Assembly: GCA_948470755.1 (NCBI GenBank)
Contig: CAOKPU010000023.1
Span: 1-39,794 of the forward strand
Direction of reading: 5' to 3'
Length of the DNA stretch: 39,794 bases
Source: an uncultured Lachnospiraceae bacterium
Lineage (GTDB): Bacteria > Bacillota > Clostridia > Lachnospirales > Lachnospiraceae
Both the position numbers and the translations under genes were made by a program. This document shows positions 32,469 to 39,794 of this stretch, in pieces. Below the pieces are notes generated by a model that had not been told where the DNA came from, did no database searches, and saw only the letters and a program-made list of their open reading frames with translations. The stretch's first letter is position 1. The number at the start of each line of letters is the position of its first letter.

Positions 32469-34076
32469 ATGGATTATGAAATAGAATTTACAATGATTGA
32501 GATAAAAGATATCGGCAAATTACAAAAAAGTGAGTTAGTAAAAGATGAAACTTTTGCGGCAGAGATAACGCAGGTAAGTGATTTATCAGAAGCATATTGT
32601 AGGGAAATAATGAGCAGGGTTGAGTCTATGATGCCAGAAGGATGTAGTGTCAGGTATATTGGGTGTACAGAGAGAATTGGGAATTATGAGTTTTGCATAT
32701 CTGGCGGTCAACTTGAGTATACAGTAATTCTTCAACAAAACACTTATGAGTGGAATCTGCAATTGGCAGTTAAGATTGGCTATAAAAAGAATAGAAATGG
32801 GTTGTCAGTTATTAAAACTAAAGAAACATTGACAGGATATGACCATTTATTGGAAGACATAAAATTATGCATTAAAAATGCCATAATAAGAGACTGGTAT
32901 AAATGCGTTTGGATAAAAGACAATCAGTCATTGGCTTTATCGGGAGAAGTATACTCAGAAATATATAAGGCTGAAAATGAACTTCGTGCATTTATCAATA
33001 AAGTAATGGTAGAGCATTTTGGAATTGAGTGGAATGACAGACCGGAATTTTATAAATTGAATGCGAGCATTGAGGAGAATAGTGTAAATATAAAAAGAAA
33101 TGTACCTAATTTCAGTAATATAGATGTCAGCCTTTATACTGTAACATTGGAAAAGTTAATGGAAACGATAAAGGCTGATATTTATTCAGATGCTATGCCT
33201 GACAGTCCTGAAATCCAAAAAATGATAAAAGAGAGAATATTTGAAACAACACAGTTGGAAAAAATGAGAGCAGCATTGGATTTTTTGAAAAACAGATATA
33301 TTAAGAAATATAATATATGGGAAAGATTCTTTTTGCCGTTCATTAGTGAACCAACAAAATGGGAAGACTTATTAAGTGCTTTTATTTCTAATAGAAATCA
33401 TGTGGCACATAATAAATTATTAGATTATTCGGCAAAAGAAAAAATGCTTGAAGATGTAAGAGAATTTAGAAAATGTATTCGAGAAGCTGTTGCACAGTTT
33501 GATTTAGAAAATCGTTCTGAAGAAGTGGAAGAGACATTGCAAGCCATCGAGGATCAGCGAGAATATGAAAGAGAAGCAAGATTAGAAATAATTGAATCTG
33601 AATCTGGCGTAAAGATAAGAGACAAAAAGGCGATATTAGAATTGTTTCAGGATACGCTAGATGATATCTACACAGATACGGTTGACACATTGTATTTTAA
33701 TGAATATATTGAAATTTCAGAACAGAATGATTTACAAAATATAACAAGTGATCAATTATTACTTGCTATAGGCAATAAGCATGGCAAGCGGTTAGAAATT
33801 TATGGTGAGTTGGATATTGATGATTCAGAAGGGGCAGGAAGTACACTGAATGTTAAGATATTTGACGGAGATGAAAATGTCTCTAATGTAACGATTGAAT
33901 ATACGAATGGAGAAGCTGAGTATTATTCTGAGCAGACATCTTATATGCCGGTGGTGCAGGATCAGTATGATGCCGGTGGTGCTGAAACTATCAAAGAAGT
34001 CATTGGAGAGTTTTTATTGAGGGAAGAAGATGCGGTTGCTGATTATTTAGCAAGAAGACAAGCTGAAGAAGATTGA
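32469..34076 (+). CDS. HEPN-motif protein, possible RNase, in a candidate defence cassette
   Basis: 535 residues. A helical segment YKAENELRAFINKVMVEHFGIEW (about 166-188) and the later SNRNHVAHNKLLDYSAKEKMLEDVREF (about 307-333) resemble HEPN domains. R309-NHVA-H314 fits the RX4-6H motif that forms the active site of many HEPN RNases. About 340-390 is a charged coiled coil. The C-terminal 150 residues (DTLYFNEYIEISEQND ... GEAEYYSEQTSYM) are beta-rich and unrecognised. The first 165 residues are also unrecognised. It sits behind the DUF5677 gene in an island. RNase activity is predicted, not shown. Confidence 0.72.
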   Translation: MDYEIEFTMIEIKDIGKLQKSELVKDETFAAEITQVSDLSEAYCREIMSRVESMMPEGCSVRYIGCTERIGNYEFCISGGQLEYTVILQQNTYEWNLQLAVKIGYKKNRNGLSVIKTKETLTGYDHLLEDIKLCIKNAIIRDWYKCVWIKDNQSLALSGEVYSEIYKAENELRAFINKVMVEHFGIEWNDRPEFYKLNASIEENSVNIKRNVPNFSNIDVSLYTVTLEKLMETIKADIYSDAMPDSPEIQKMIKERIFETTQLEKMRAALDFLKNRYIKKYNIWERFFLPFISEPTKWEDLLSAFISNRNHVAHNKLLDYSAKEKMLEDVREFRKCIREAVAQFDLENRSEEVEETLQAIEDQREYEREARLEIIESESGVKIRDKKAILELFQDTLDDIYTDTVDTLYFNEYIEISEQNDLQNITSDQLLLAIGNKHGKRLEIYGELDIDDSEGAGSTLNVKIFDGDENVSNVTIEYTNGEAEYYSEQTSYMPVVQDQYDAGGAETIKEVIGEFLLREEDAVADYLARRQAEED

Positions 34077-34199
34077 AATGCAGATGCAGCGGATATTACA
34101 GAAAGTAACTAGTTCTCCATAAATAAGGAAGGACATTTTTGCTTTTTATAGCATAAGAGGAAAAGAGTATACTGAACAGTGGTAAAATAGTACAAGGGT

Positions 34200-34208
34200 T
34201 GTTATAAT
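34200..34208 (+). promoter_or_regulatory. Extended -10 promoter for the AlbA_2 gene
   Basis: TGTTATAAT is the exact extended -10 consensus, 46 bases before the ATG at 34255. TGGTAA lies at the -35 position with a 17-base spacer. So the AlbA_2 gene can be expressed apart from the DUF5677/HEPN pair. Confidence 0.65.
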
Positions 34209-34254
34209 TTATTGTAGATAAAAATGGCAGAAAAGGAAGAGGAGATATGTTTGT

Positions 34255-35652
34255 ATGAACTTAGAAGAAATTCTTGCAGGAGAATCTAAAACCATAGAAT
34301 TTAAAGAAGAGCTGCCGGCAGATAGCAAAAAATACATGAAAACAGTAGTTGCCTTTTCCAATACTGCTGGCGGAAAAATAATTATTGGAATTTCAGACAG
34401 AACAAAGGAAATTATAGGAGTTCCCAAAGAGAAAGTATTCCAGATTATGGATGGAATTATGAACGCGATAACTGATATGTGTACACCGCAGATTATTCCA
34501 AATATAACATTGCAGGGCATAGAAGATAAAACATTAATAGTAATCGAGGTTTACCCCGGAAAACAAAGACCATATTATCTTGTGTCAGAAGGTAAGGAAA
34601 GTGGGACTTATATAAGAACAAACGGAAGTTCAAGGCATGTAGATAGTACACAATTAAAGGAATTAGAATTTGAAGGGGCGAATAAATATTTTGATCAGAC
34701 CTATGCAGTAGGTCATGAAGCCACAGAAGAACAAATCACCGGATTGTGCAAGGAGATGAAGCAGTTTGCTCTTACAGCTTGTGAGACAGAGAACGAAAGA
34801 AAATCTGTAAAAGAGGTAACACAGGGAAATTTGTTGTCATGGGGAATATTGATAAAACAGGAAAATAAGATATTGCCGACAAATGCATTTGTGCTGTTGA
34901 CAGAAAATGATTTCCCGCAGGCAAAAATTCAATGTGCGGTATTTAAAGGAACAACAAGAAGCGTCTTTATTGATAAGAAAGAGTATACAGGCCCTATTTT
35001 TAGACAGATAGATGAAGCATATCAATTTGTGCTTCGAAACATTAAGTTAGGTGCTAAAATTAAGGGGTTGGTCCGGGTGGATTCTTATGAAATTCCAGTA
35101 GACAGTATTCGAGAGTTGATAATTAATGCCGTAACACATCGAAGTTATTTGGATGAGGGTTGTGTTCAGGTTGCAATTTTCGATGATCGTATAGAGATAA
35201 CTTCTCCTGGAATGCTGTTTGGCGGTTTGTCGATTGAGGATATTAAGGCAGGTCAATCTCGTCCTAGAAATAGAGCAATTGCGGCAGCATTTTCTGCAAT
35301 GAAATTGATTGAACAATGGGGCTCAGGAATTCCCAGAGTAATTGAAGAATGTAAGGGATATGGTTTGAGAGAACCAGATTTGATTGAATTAGGAATGAGC
35401 TTTAGGGTTAATGTTTATAGACCATCTGAGGAACAAAGTGAGGTGGTGTCAATACAAAAGAAAAAAGTGTCAAAGGTGGATATGGTTATAGAATACCTAG
35501 AAAAAAATGGTACAATCTCAACATCAGAAGTAATGCAGTTATGTGGATATAAGTCTAGAGGAGCAGCAAGAAAGGTGCTTAGCAAAATGGCAGATGATAA
35601 TTTAATTATTTGTGCTGGCAGAGGGGCACAAATACATTATGAGAAGAAATAG
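34255..35652 (+). CDS. Schlafen/AlbA_2-domain protein with ATPase-like and winged-helix domains
   Basis: 465 residues. The N-terminal AlbA_2 (Schlafen-like) domain is seen in ESKTIEFKEELPADSKKYMK, VVAFSNTAGGKIIIGISD and GTYIRTNGSSRHVD. A GHKL/HATPase_c_4-like segment follows (PVDSIRELIINAVTHRSYLD, with VAIFDDRIEITSPGML and QSRPRNRAIAAAF ... LIEQWGSGIPRVIEECKGYGL). The last 60 residues form a helix-turn-helix (ISTSEVMQLCGYKSRGAARKVLSKM). Such proteins act as regulators or as parts of anti-phage systems. ggaagaggag lies 13 bases before the ATG, rather far. It is in the same strand and island as the DUF5677/HEPN pair. Confidence 0.85.
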   Translation: MNLEEILAGESKTIEFKEELPADSKKYMKTVVAFSNTAGGKIIIGISDRTKEIIGVPKEKVFQIMDGIMNAITDMCTPQIIPNITLQGIEDKTLIVIEVYPGKQRPYYLVSEGKESGTYIRTNGSSRHVDSTQLKELEFEGANKYFDQTYAVGHEATEEQITGLCKEMKQFALTACETENERKSVKEVTQGNLLSWGILIKQENKILPTNAFVLLTENDFPQAKIQCAVFKGTTRSVFIDKKEYTGPIFRQIDEAYQFVLRNIKLGAKIKGLVRVDSYEIPVDSIRELIINAVTHRSYLDEGCVQVAIFDDRIEITSPGMLFGGLSIEDIKAGQSRPRNRAIAAAFSAMKLIEQWGSGIPRVIEECKGYGLREPDLIELGMSFRVNVYRPSEEQSEVVSIQKKKVSKVDMVIEYLEKNGTISTSEVMQLCGYKSRGAARKVLSKMADDNLIICAGRGAQIHYEKK

Positions 35653-35680
35653 TGGTCATTTATAAAGAAGAATGACCACT
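35651..35680 (+). terminator. Hairpin at the end of the AlbA_2 gene
   Basis: AGTGGTCATT (35651-35660) and AATGACCACT (35671-35680) form a perfect 10-bp stem that starts inside the stop codon. A third AATGACCA follows at 35682. There is no T run, so it may be a weak terminator, a binding site or a repeat. Confidence 0.45.
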
Positions 35681-35752
35681 AAATGACCAGTAAATAGCCA
35701 CTAATAGTGCTGGCTGTGGTAATTGTGTTTTGAATATAGTGTGAGGTTTCAT

Positions 35753-35986
35753 ATGAAAGATTATGAGAAAATAGGGGATCATACAATTAAAAAATTTGAA
35801 CTTGTCAGTGAGTATGCAAAAGGCTGGGCTCATAATCAAAAGTAGGAAATACCTACAGAGGAAAGTGTCGAAGAGGTTTTTTATTCTGTGACGCAAATGC
35901 TGTCAACAGAAAGCAGAAACCATGCGAGGCTGGGAGAACTGGCAGATATATCGGTGTATAGTCTGCCTATTACTTTCCGGCAATAA
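35753..35986 (+). pseudogene. Small gene interrupted by one TAG codon
   Basis: MKDYEKIGDHTIKKFELVS...AHNQK runs 30 codons, then TAG at 35843-35845. The same frame continues EIPTEESVEEVFYSVTQML...ADISVYSLPITFRQ to TAA. The two halves share one frame with no other stop, which supports one gene of about 77 residues disabled by a single nonsense change. I do not recognise the family. The first half weakly resembles N-termini of three-Cys-motif partner proteins. If the stop is real, only the 30-residue fragment is made. Confidence 0.5.
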
Positions 35987-36014
35987 GTTTGCCTATTATA
36001 TAAATATTGAACTA

Positions 36015-36043
36015 CTGACAATTTGCGGTTCAAAAAGTACAAT
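36015..36043 (+). promoter_or_regulatory. Promoter for the large XRE regulator
   Basis: CTGACA (36015-36020), a 17-base spacer and TACAAT (36038-36043) each differ from consensus by one base. The start codon is at 36075, giving a short leader. Confidence 0.65.
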
Positions 36044-36074
36044 GAAGGTACAAAATACGAACGGAGGAATGATG

Positions 36075-37028
36075 ATGTCACGCAAATTTGATGAATATAT
36101 GGAAGACAAATTTGAAATATACGGAGAGTTGTTCTCTTTAATAGAGCCGGAAAGCACAAAAGACTTGATGGAAGCATTAGATATAAAGGAAAAGATTCAG
36201 AATCAGATAAATAGTCTGATGCACGATGAAGACTCCTCTGGATGGTGTAATCTTCTTAAACAACAAGAAGACTACATATCCCAATATATAGAGTCTTTGG
36301 GTGATTTTGATAACACTGTGCTTACAAACAATATAGGATATTTTCTTAAGAAGAATAATATGCGTATTGGTGAGTTGGAGGAACTCTTGGGTATCAGTGC
36401 AGGTTATATTTCCAGAACAGTCAAAGAAGACTCAAAGAAAAAGATGAGCATTGATATCGTTTGGAAAATTGCCAAAGTATTTGATACCGATATAAGAACC
36501 TTAACAGAAATCGAATTGTGGGTTTCTCATAACAATACGGATTTGTTAAAGAAATTTCTTGAGAAACTTTATATAGACACGAGGGATAATTACTTCAGTT
36601 GGGAGTATGAAGGTGGTGTAATGGTTGCCCTCAGTGAACGTTTTGAAAAATCGGGTCTTATAACAACTGAGAAAGATGACAAGTGCGTTTATCATCCACA
36701 GCATTTGAACAAAGAAGTGAAGTGGATTTTAAATAAGGACATTGTAAGTCTTGAGTGTTTTGATAAGACCAAAGATTTGGCAATTATCCCTTATATTGCT
36801 GAAAGAAAAGAGAACCTTCGAGGGTATGATTTTATCTTAATTTGGGAAGACGGAGAAGAGGTATGTTGGCAGAAAGTATTCTATACAGCAGATGACCCAT
36901 TTGGGCATTTATTAGAAGGTGCTGACAAATTATACTCTTTAATTGAGGATGCAGAGTTTGATGCAAAGCTAACACCGAATATACATCAACTTATATCTGA
37001 ATATGTGGAAGGAGGTAGACCTGATTGA
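36075..37028 (+). CDS. XRE-type HTH protein with unknown sensor domain
   Basis: 317 residues from the third of three tandem ATG codons (36069, 36072, 36075); GGAGG at 36063-36067 best fits the last. Residues 1-75 are helical and acidic. A helix-turn-helix follows at about 78-135 (NNIGYFLKKNNMRIGELEELLGISAGYISRTVKEDSKKKMSIDIVWKIAKVFD). The C-terminal 180 residues (YFSWEYEGGVMVALSERFEKSGL ... GYDFILIWEDGEEVCWQKVFY) are unrecognised and could sense a ligand. It may control the island cassette. It has its own promoter. Confidence 0.8.
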   Translation: MSRKFDEYMEDKFEIYGELFSLIEPESTKDLMEALDIKEKIQNQINSLMHDEDSSGWCNLLKQQEDYISQYIESLGDFDNTVLTNNIGYFLKKNNMRIGELEELLGISAGYISRTVKEDSKKKMSIDIVWKIAKVFDTDIRTLTEIELWVSHNNTDLLKKFLEKLYIDTRDNYFSWEYEGGVMVALSERFEKSGLITTEKDDKCVYHPQHLNKEVKWILNKDIVSLECFDKTKDLAIIPYIAERKENLRGYDFILIWEDGEEVCWQKVFYTADDPFGHLLEGADKLYSLIEDAEFDAKLTPNIHQLISEYVEGGRPD

Positions 37029-37114
37029 TAAAAACTCCTATTAGAAATCTGCACAGCGACAAGCGAGTTCCTTCATGCTTCTATGATGTGGTGATTGAAA
37101 ACGGTAAAGCTTAA
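37025..37114 (+). CDS. 29-residue ORF overlapping the XRE stop codon (doubtful)
   Basis: TTG at 37025 overlaps the preceding TGA in the form aTTGA, with AGGAGG about ten bases upstream. It encodes a short peptide ending RVPSCFYDVVIENGKA. The coupled layout suggests the start of a real second gene that has been truncated. I do not recognise the peptide. Apart from the repeat at 37339-37397, I see no gene in 37115-37539. Confidence 0.3.
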   Translation: MIKTPIRNLHSDKRVPSCFYDVVIENGKA

Positions 37115-37338
37115 CGGAAAGCTAAGCGCCTGGCATCTTTATTGGCAACTCATGGCATGTGGAAACCGTCACGCTTCTCGTGCGGAAACCTTGATTCCAT
37201 GCGGGGGTGCGGGATTATTTGGGGAAAATGGAGTTGTGTTTTTAAAGGAATAGAGATGGATAAGTTTCCGCAGATAGGGGGACGGGGATAACGCCGGATA
37301 GTTTGAAAATGAGGGCTTTGTTGGAGAAAAGATACAAT

Positions 37339-37397
37339 CCGGCAAAACCCTTACTATTTGGCAAAAGTGTATACTGTCTGGCAAAAGATATACTCTG
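37339..37397. repeat. Three short tandem repeats, period 19-20 bp
   Basis: GGCAAAA recurs at 37341, 37360 and 37380. The two better units are TTTGGCAAAAGTGTATACT and TCTGGCAAAAGATATACT, and the first is CCGGCAAAACCCTTACT. Regular spacing of about two helix turns places them on one DNA face. They could be binding sites for a regulator or recombinase, or a remnant of a repeat-rich att region. They end before a GTG-start GNAT gene at 37540. Confidence 0.6.
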
Positions 37398-37539
37398 AGG
37401 CAGTGAGAAGCCCCCAATAGGAAAACTATGGCCGGACATTTCTCTCACATTCCAAATACTCCTCTTATTATGGACGGTTAACCTTAAGTGTAGTAAACTG
37501 TACTTAGAGAAAACATGGGGAGTTGCGGAGGTGAGCATA

Positions 37540-38049
37540 GTGGAAATCCGGTATATTATGCCTACCGATGACAAAATGACAATCAGCAGGATATATGAAG
37601 AAAGCTGGAAATATACATATAAAGGCATAATACCGCAGGGGTATCTGGAGTCAATTCCAGAGGGTCGTTGGATTACGAATTTAGAAAATTCAAATCGGAG
37701 TACGCTGGTTTGTGTTGATAACGGAAGGATTGTGGGCACAAGTAGTTTTTGTGAATCACGTTTTAATCAGTTTAAAGGGTGGGGAGAAATTATTTCTATT
37801 TATCTATTGCCGGAATATATGGGCAAAGGCTTTGGGAAAGCCCTTTTTCATTCGGTTATTGTCGAGTTGAAAAAAATGGGTTATAGAAATATTTTTTTGT
37901 GGGTTCTTGAAAAGAACCTGAGAGCGAGAAAATTTTACGAAAAAGAAGGATTTTCAATGTCTGATGATTATTTAGATGATAACATTGGCGGAAAAGATGT
38001 GCGTGAAATCAGATATATTTACAGAGAAGAATGGCCTGTAATTCATTGA
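37540..38049 (+). CDS. GNAT-family N-acetyltransferase
   Basis: 169 residues from a GTG at 37540 with GGAGG upstream; an earlier GTG at 37531 overlaps that site. The acetyl-CoA loop is seen in IYLLPEYMGKGFGKALFHSVI (R/Q-x-x-G-x-G/A type, here MGKGFGKAL), followed by NIFLWVLEKNLRARKFYEKEGF, the usual C-terminal GNAT signature. The acceptor is unknown. It lies at the right edge of the island. Confidence 0.88.
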   Translation: MEIRYIMPTDDKMTISRIYEESWKYTYKGIIPQGYLESIPEGRWITNLENSNRSTLVCVDNGRIVGTSSFCESRFNQFKGWGEIISIYLLPEYMGKGFGKALFHSVIVELKKMGYRNIFLWVLEKNLRARKFYEKEGFSMSDDYLDDNIGGKDVREIRYIYREEWPVIH

Positions 38050-38145
38050 AGACTGAGTTGCAAGAGAATCAAAATTATGGAGGAGCTGCTATGTGTGGGA
38101 TAAAAGCCGATTGATAAATATTATTTTGATAAATCGGAGGTATCC

Positions 38146-38610
38146 ATGAATTATAGGATCAGAGAACTATTGCAAGAAGAATATAGTTTGTTTGAAAATT
38201 TTTTGTATGAAGCTATATTTGTACCTGAAGGCATGACTGCCCCGCCTGGATCAATTATAAAACAGCCTGAATTACAGGTATATTTAACGGATTTTGGAAA
38301 AAAAGAAGATGTAGGTTTGGTTGCGGAAGCCGGCTCGAAAGTTGTAGGTGCCGTATGAGTTCGCATCATGAATGACTATGGACATATCGATGATATGACA
38401 CCTTCGTTTGCTATTTCCTTGTATAAAGAATACCGTGGAATAGGGATAGGTACTGCTTTGATGAAAGAAATGCTCTGCATATTGAAGCAAAGAGGATATA
38501 AACAAATTTCACTTGCAGTACAAAAGGCAAATTATGCGGTAGAGATGTATAAAAAAGTAGGGTTTGTTATAAGCATTGTTATCATAGAAAGCCATGCGCA
38601 GGTTGTCTGA
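38146..38610 (+). pseudogene. GNAT acetyltransferase with an in-frame TGA
   Basis: MNYRIRELLQEEYSLFENFLYEAIFVPEG ... AGSKVVGAV is followed by TGA at 38356-38358. The same frame then continues VRIMNDYGHIDDMTPSFAISLYKEYRGIGIGTALMKEML ... ANYAVEMYKKVGF, the acetyl-CoA-binding part. In relatives the motif usually reads VGAxW, so TGG to TGA is likely. After KKVGF the sequence no longer resembles a GNAT end and fuses with a DUF3795 fragment, so the C-terminus also seems deleted. Confidence 0.78.
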
Positions 38611-38909
38611 AAAGCGACCAGGGAAAACCAGAGCATTGCCGGAAATGCAAGATTAAAGATTGCGTGGCAAAGCGGCAGATTACATATTGTTTTGAATGCC
38701 CTGAATATCCCTATAAGCAGATATAGCGGCTGGAAAAAAGTTATAATATCCGCTACCATGCCAGTTTGATGGGAAACAGCCAAGGGGTAAAGGAGCAGGG
38801 AATGGCCGGATTTCTTGCACAGCAAAAAGAGAAATATACCTGTCCGGAATGTGGAGGAATCATTTCTATCCATGATGCAGAGTGCAGTGAGTGTCAACGG
38901 AAAATCTGA
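38589..38909 (+). pseudogene. DUF3795-like cysteine-rich gene, 5'-truncated and with an in-frame TAG
   Basis: The frame reads KPCAGCLKSDQGKPEHCRKC, then KIKDCVAKRQITYCFECPEYPYKQI, then TAG at 38724-38726, then RLEKSYNIRYHASLMGNSQG ... KYTCPECGGIISIHDAECSECQRKI. Many CxxC pairs and the FECPEYP segment fit DUF3795 proteins, which may bind metal. The N-terminal start is absent: it begins within the end of the broken GNAT frame, consistent with a deletion that fused two genes. A relative begins at 39620. Confidence 0.72.
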
Positions 38910-38916
38910 GGAGAAA

Positions 38917-39299
38917 ATGCCCATAGAAAAGAAAATAAGTTGTTGCGGTACTGTATGTCCGGATTGTGAGTATTACCCGGCAGATTATCAGGACGTGGCG
39001 AGATAAAAGGCAAGGTGTTCTGGCCGGAATGCACAGGAGAAAACTGCCGTGACATTTGTAAATGCTGTATCAAACAAAGAAAATATGAACACCGCGGTCA
39101 ATGTGAGGAATTGCTATGTAGTCGCTATGACCGTGAAGGCGCGACCAAAACGAAGGGTGAAAATGAAGCGAACCATGCTATGCAGATGAAGAATTTAAAA
39201 AATACAAGGAGTGATAAAGATGAAAAGAGAATTGGGGATTGCCAGGTGCGGGCTTGCCTGCTGTTTATGTTCGGAAAATACAAATTGTGCAGGCTGTGA
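38917..39299 (+). pseudogene. DUF3795-like gene with internal deletion/frameshift
   Basis: ATG 38917, with gaggag before it, gives MPIEKKISCCGTVCPDCEYYPADYQDVAR, then TAA at 39004. The next frame continues IKGKVFWPECTGENCRDICKCC, then IKQRKYEHRGQCEELLCSRYD. The cysteine-rich GxVFWPExTG...EHCGQCxELPCSRYD layout is typical of DUF3795. The CxxC-containing segment usually between these halves seems lost. The recovered frame runs on to 39299 but overlaps the next gene from 39220, so the true end was probably near 39210. Confidence 0.68.
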
Positions 39300-39597
39300 T
39301 TCCGGGGAATGTCCGGGGAAAGACTGGTGTGAGAACCGAAAATGTTCATTAGAGAAGGAAATTGGACATTGCTATGCGTGTGATGAAGGCTGCCGGAAAG
39401 GTTTATTAACCAAGATAAAGCCATATGCGTTTAACCTGTTTGCAAAAAGGTATGGGGAAAAGCAGCTTTTAGACTGTTTGGAGGCAAACGAGAAGGCGGG
39501 AGTTATTTATCACCGTGAAGGGATAAGCGGAGATTATGATAATTTTGAGGATGTGGAGAAGCTGATTGAATTTATCAGAACAGGCAGCCGTACTTGA
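39220..39597 (+). CDS. DUF3795-like cysteine-rich protein, intact
   Basis: 125 residues from the ATG at 39220, with AAGGAG eight bases upstream. The first half has 14 cysteines in CxxC and CxxxC groups (RCGLACCLCSENTNCAGCDSG, CPGKDWCENRKCSLEKEIGHCYACDEGCRKG). The second half is helical (NLFAKRYGEKQLLDCLEANEKAGVIYHREG ... VEKLIEFIRTG). The family is common in Clostridia and of unknown function; metal binding or redox sensing is plausible. It is the only complete member in the cluster. Confidence 0.82.
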   Translation: MKRELGIARCGLACCLCSENTNCAGCDSGECPGKDWCENRKCSLEKEIGHCYACDEGCRKGLLTKIKPYAFNLFAKRYGEKQLLDCLEANEKAGVIYHREGISGDYDNFEDVEKLIEFIRTGSRT

Positions 39598-39619
39598 TTT
39601 TGGAGAAAGGGGGAAGGAA

Positions 39620-39794
39620 ATGAAGGATTTTATAAGAGATAACCTCTGGTTCTCCCTCTGCGGCTTGAACTGCGGATTGTGTCCTATGAGGCTGGACGGA
39701 CATTGTCCGGGCTGCGGAGGCGGAGAGGGAAACCAATCCTGTAAAATAGCCAGGTGTAGTATCCAACATGGTAAGATAGAATACTGCAGTCAAT
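39620..39794 (+). CDS. DUF3795-like cysteine-rich protein, cut by window end
   Basis: A gene starting at ATG 39620 with gggggaagga before it. The visible part is MKDFIRDNLWFSLCGLNCGL, CPMRLDGHCPGCGGGEGNQS and CKIARCSIQHGKIEYCSQ. The CGLNCGLCP start and the CxxC pairs fit DUF3795. The order of motifs (GHCPGC ... CKIARC ... YC) matches the broken gene at 38589, so they are probably paralogues. The 3' end lies outside the window. Confidence 0.8.
   Translation, partial: MKDFIRDNLWFSLCGLNCGLCPMRLDGHCPGCGGGEGNQSCKIARCSIQHGKIEYCSQ

Noticed and set aside
37339-37397. CRISPR array
   Set aside because: Units are 19-20 bp with no distinct spacers and no cas genes are present.

Overview
The window looks like a chromosome segment of a Gram-positive, anaerobic Clostridia, most likely Lachnospiraceae. 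This rests on gene content and moderate GC: a long-type GalT beside GalK, two VanW-domain proteins, YhaM and TRAM-domain RlmD, MutS2, a B12-binding radical SAM protein, and strong GGAGG ribosome sites. No species call is possible from sequence alone.

Layout. 1-1005 (minus): tRNA-Gly(GCC) and a secreted VanW protein. 1251-6220 (plus): an acyltransferase, an AraC-type regulator, galK and galT, closed by a strong terminator. 6221-6362: a nested inverted repeat. 6386-15284: a small XRE regulator, then radical SAM/nth/DEDDh exonuclease, a 35-residue membrane peptide with a second VanW protein, and an AIR-synthase-like/Lrp/aminotransferase cluster. 15335-19754: a membrane protein, a SIMPL lipoprotein, TrmL, and an ECF sigma/anti-sigma pair with a 65-residue protein. 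19836-24387 (minus): mutS2, response regulator and histidine kinase, apparently one operon. 24414-29540: a catalytically degenerate HtrA-like protein, YhaM and RlmD, separated by copies of a modular hairpin repeat.

29562-37540 is an accessory island just downstream of rlmD. It starts with a large serine recombinase whose 5' end is frameshifted. A more AT-rich cassette follows: a DUF5677 protein, a HEPN-motif protein (RNHVAH) and a Schlafen/AlbA_2 ATPase-like protein, each transcription unit with a very good promoter. A decayed small gene and a large XRE-type regulator come next. The cassette is a good candidate for an uncharacterised anti-phage or stress system, but this is inferred from domains and context.

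37540-39794 holds a GNAT acetyltransferase, a second GNAT gene broken by one stop codon, and a run of four cysteine-rich DUF3795-type genes: two broken, one intact, and one cut by the window end.

The two strongest unusual signals are the dispersed hairpin repeat at 24414, 24808, 26453 and 29371, whose stems show compensatory base changes, and the DUF5677/HEPN/AlbA_2 cassette. The HtrA-like protein, which has lost all three catalytic residues, is the third.
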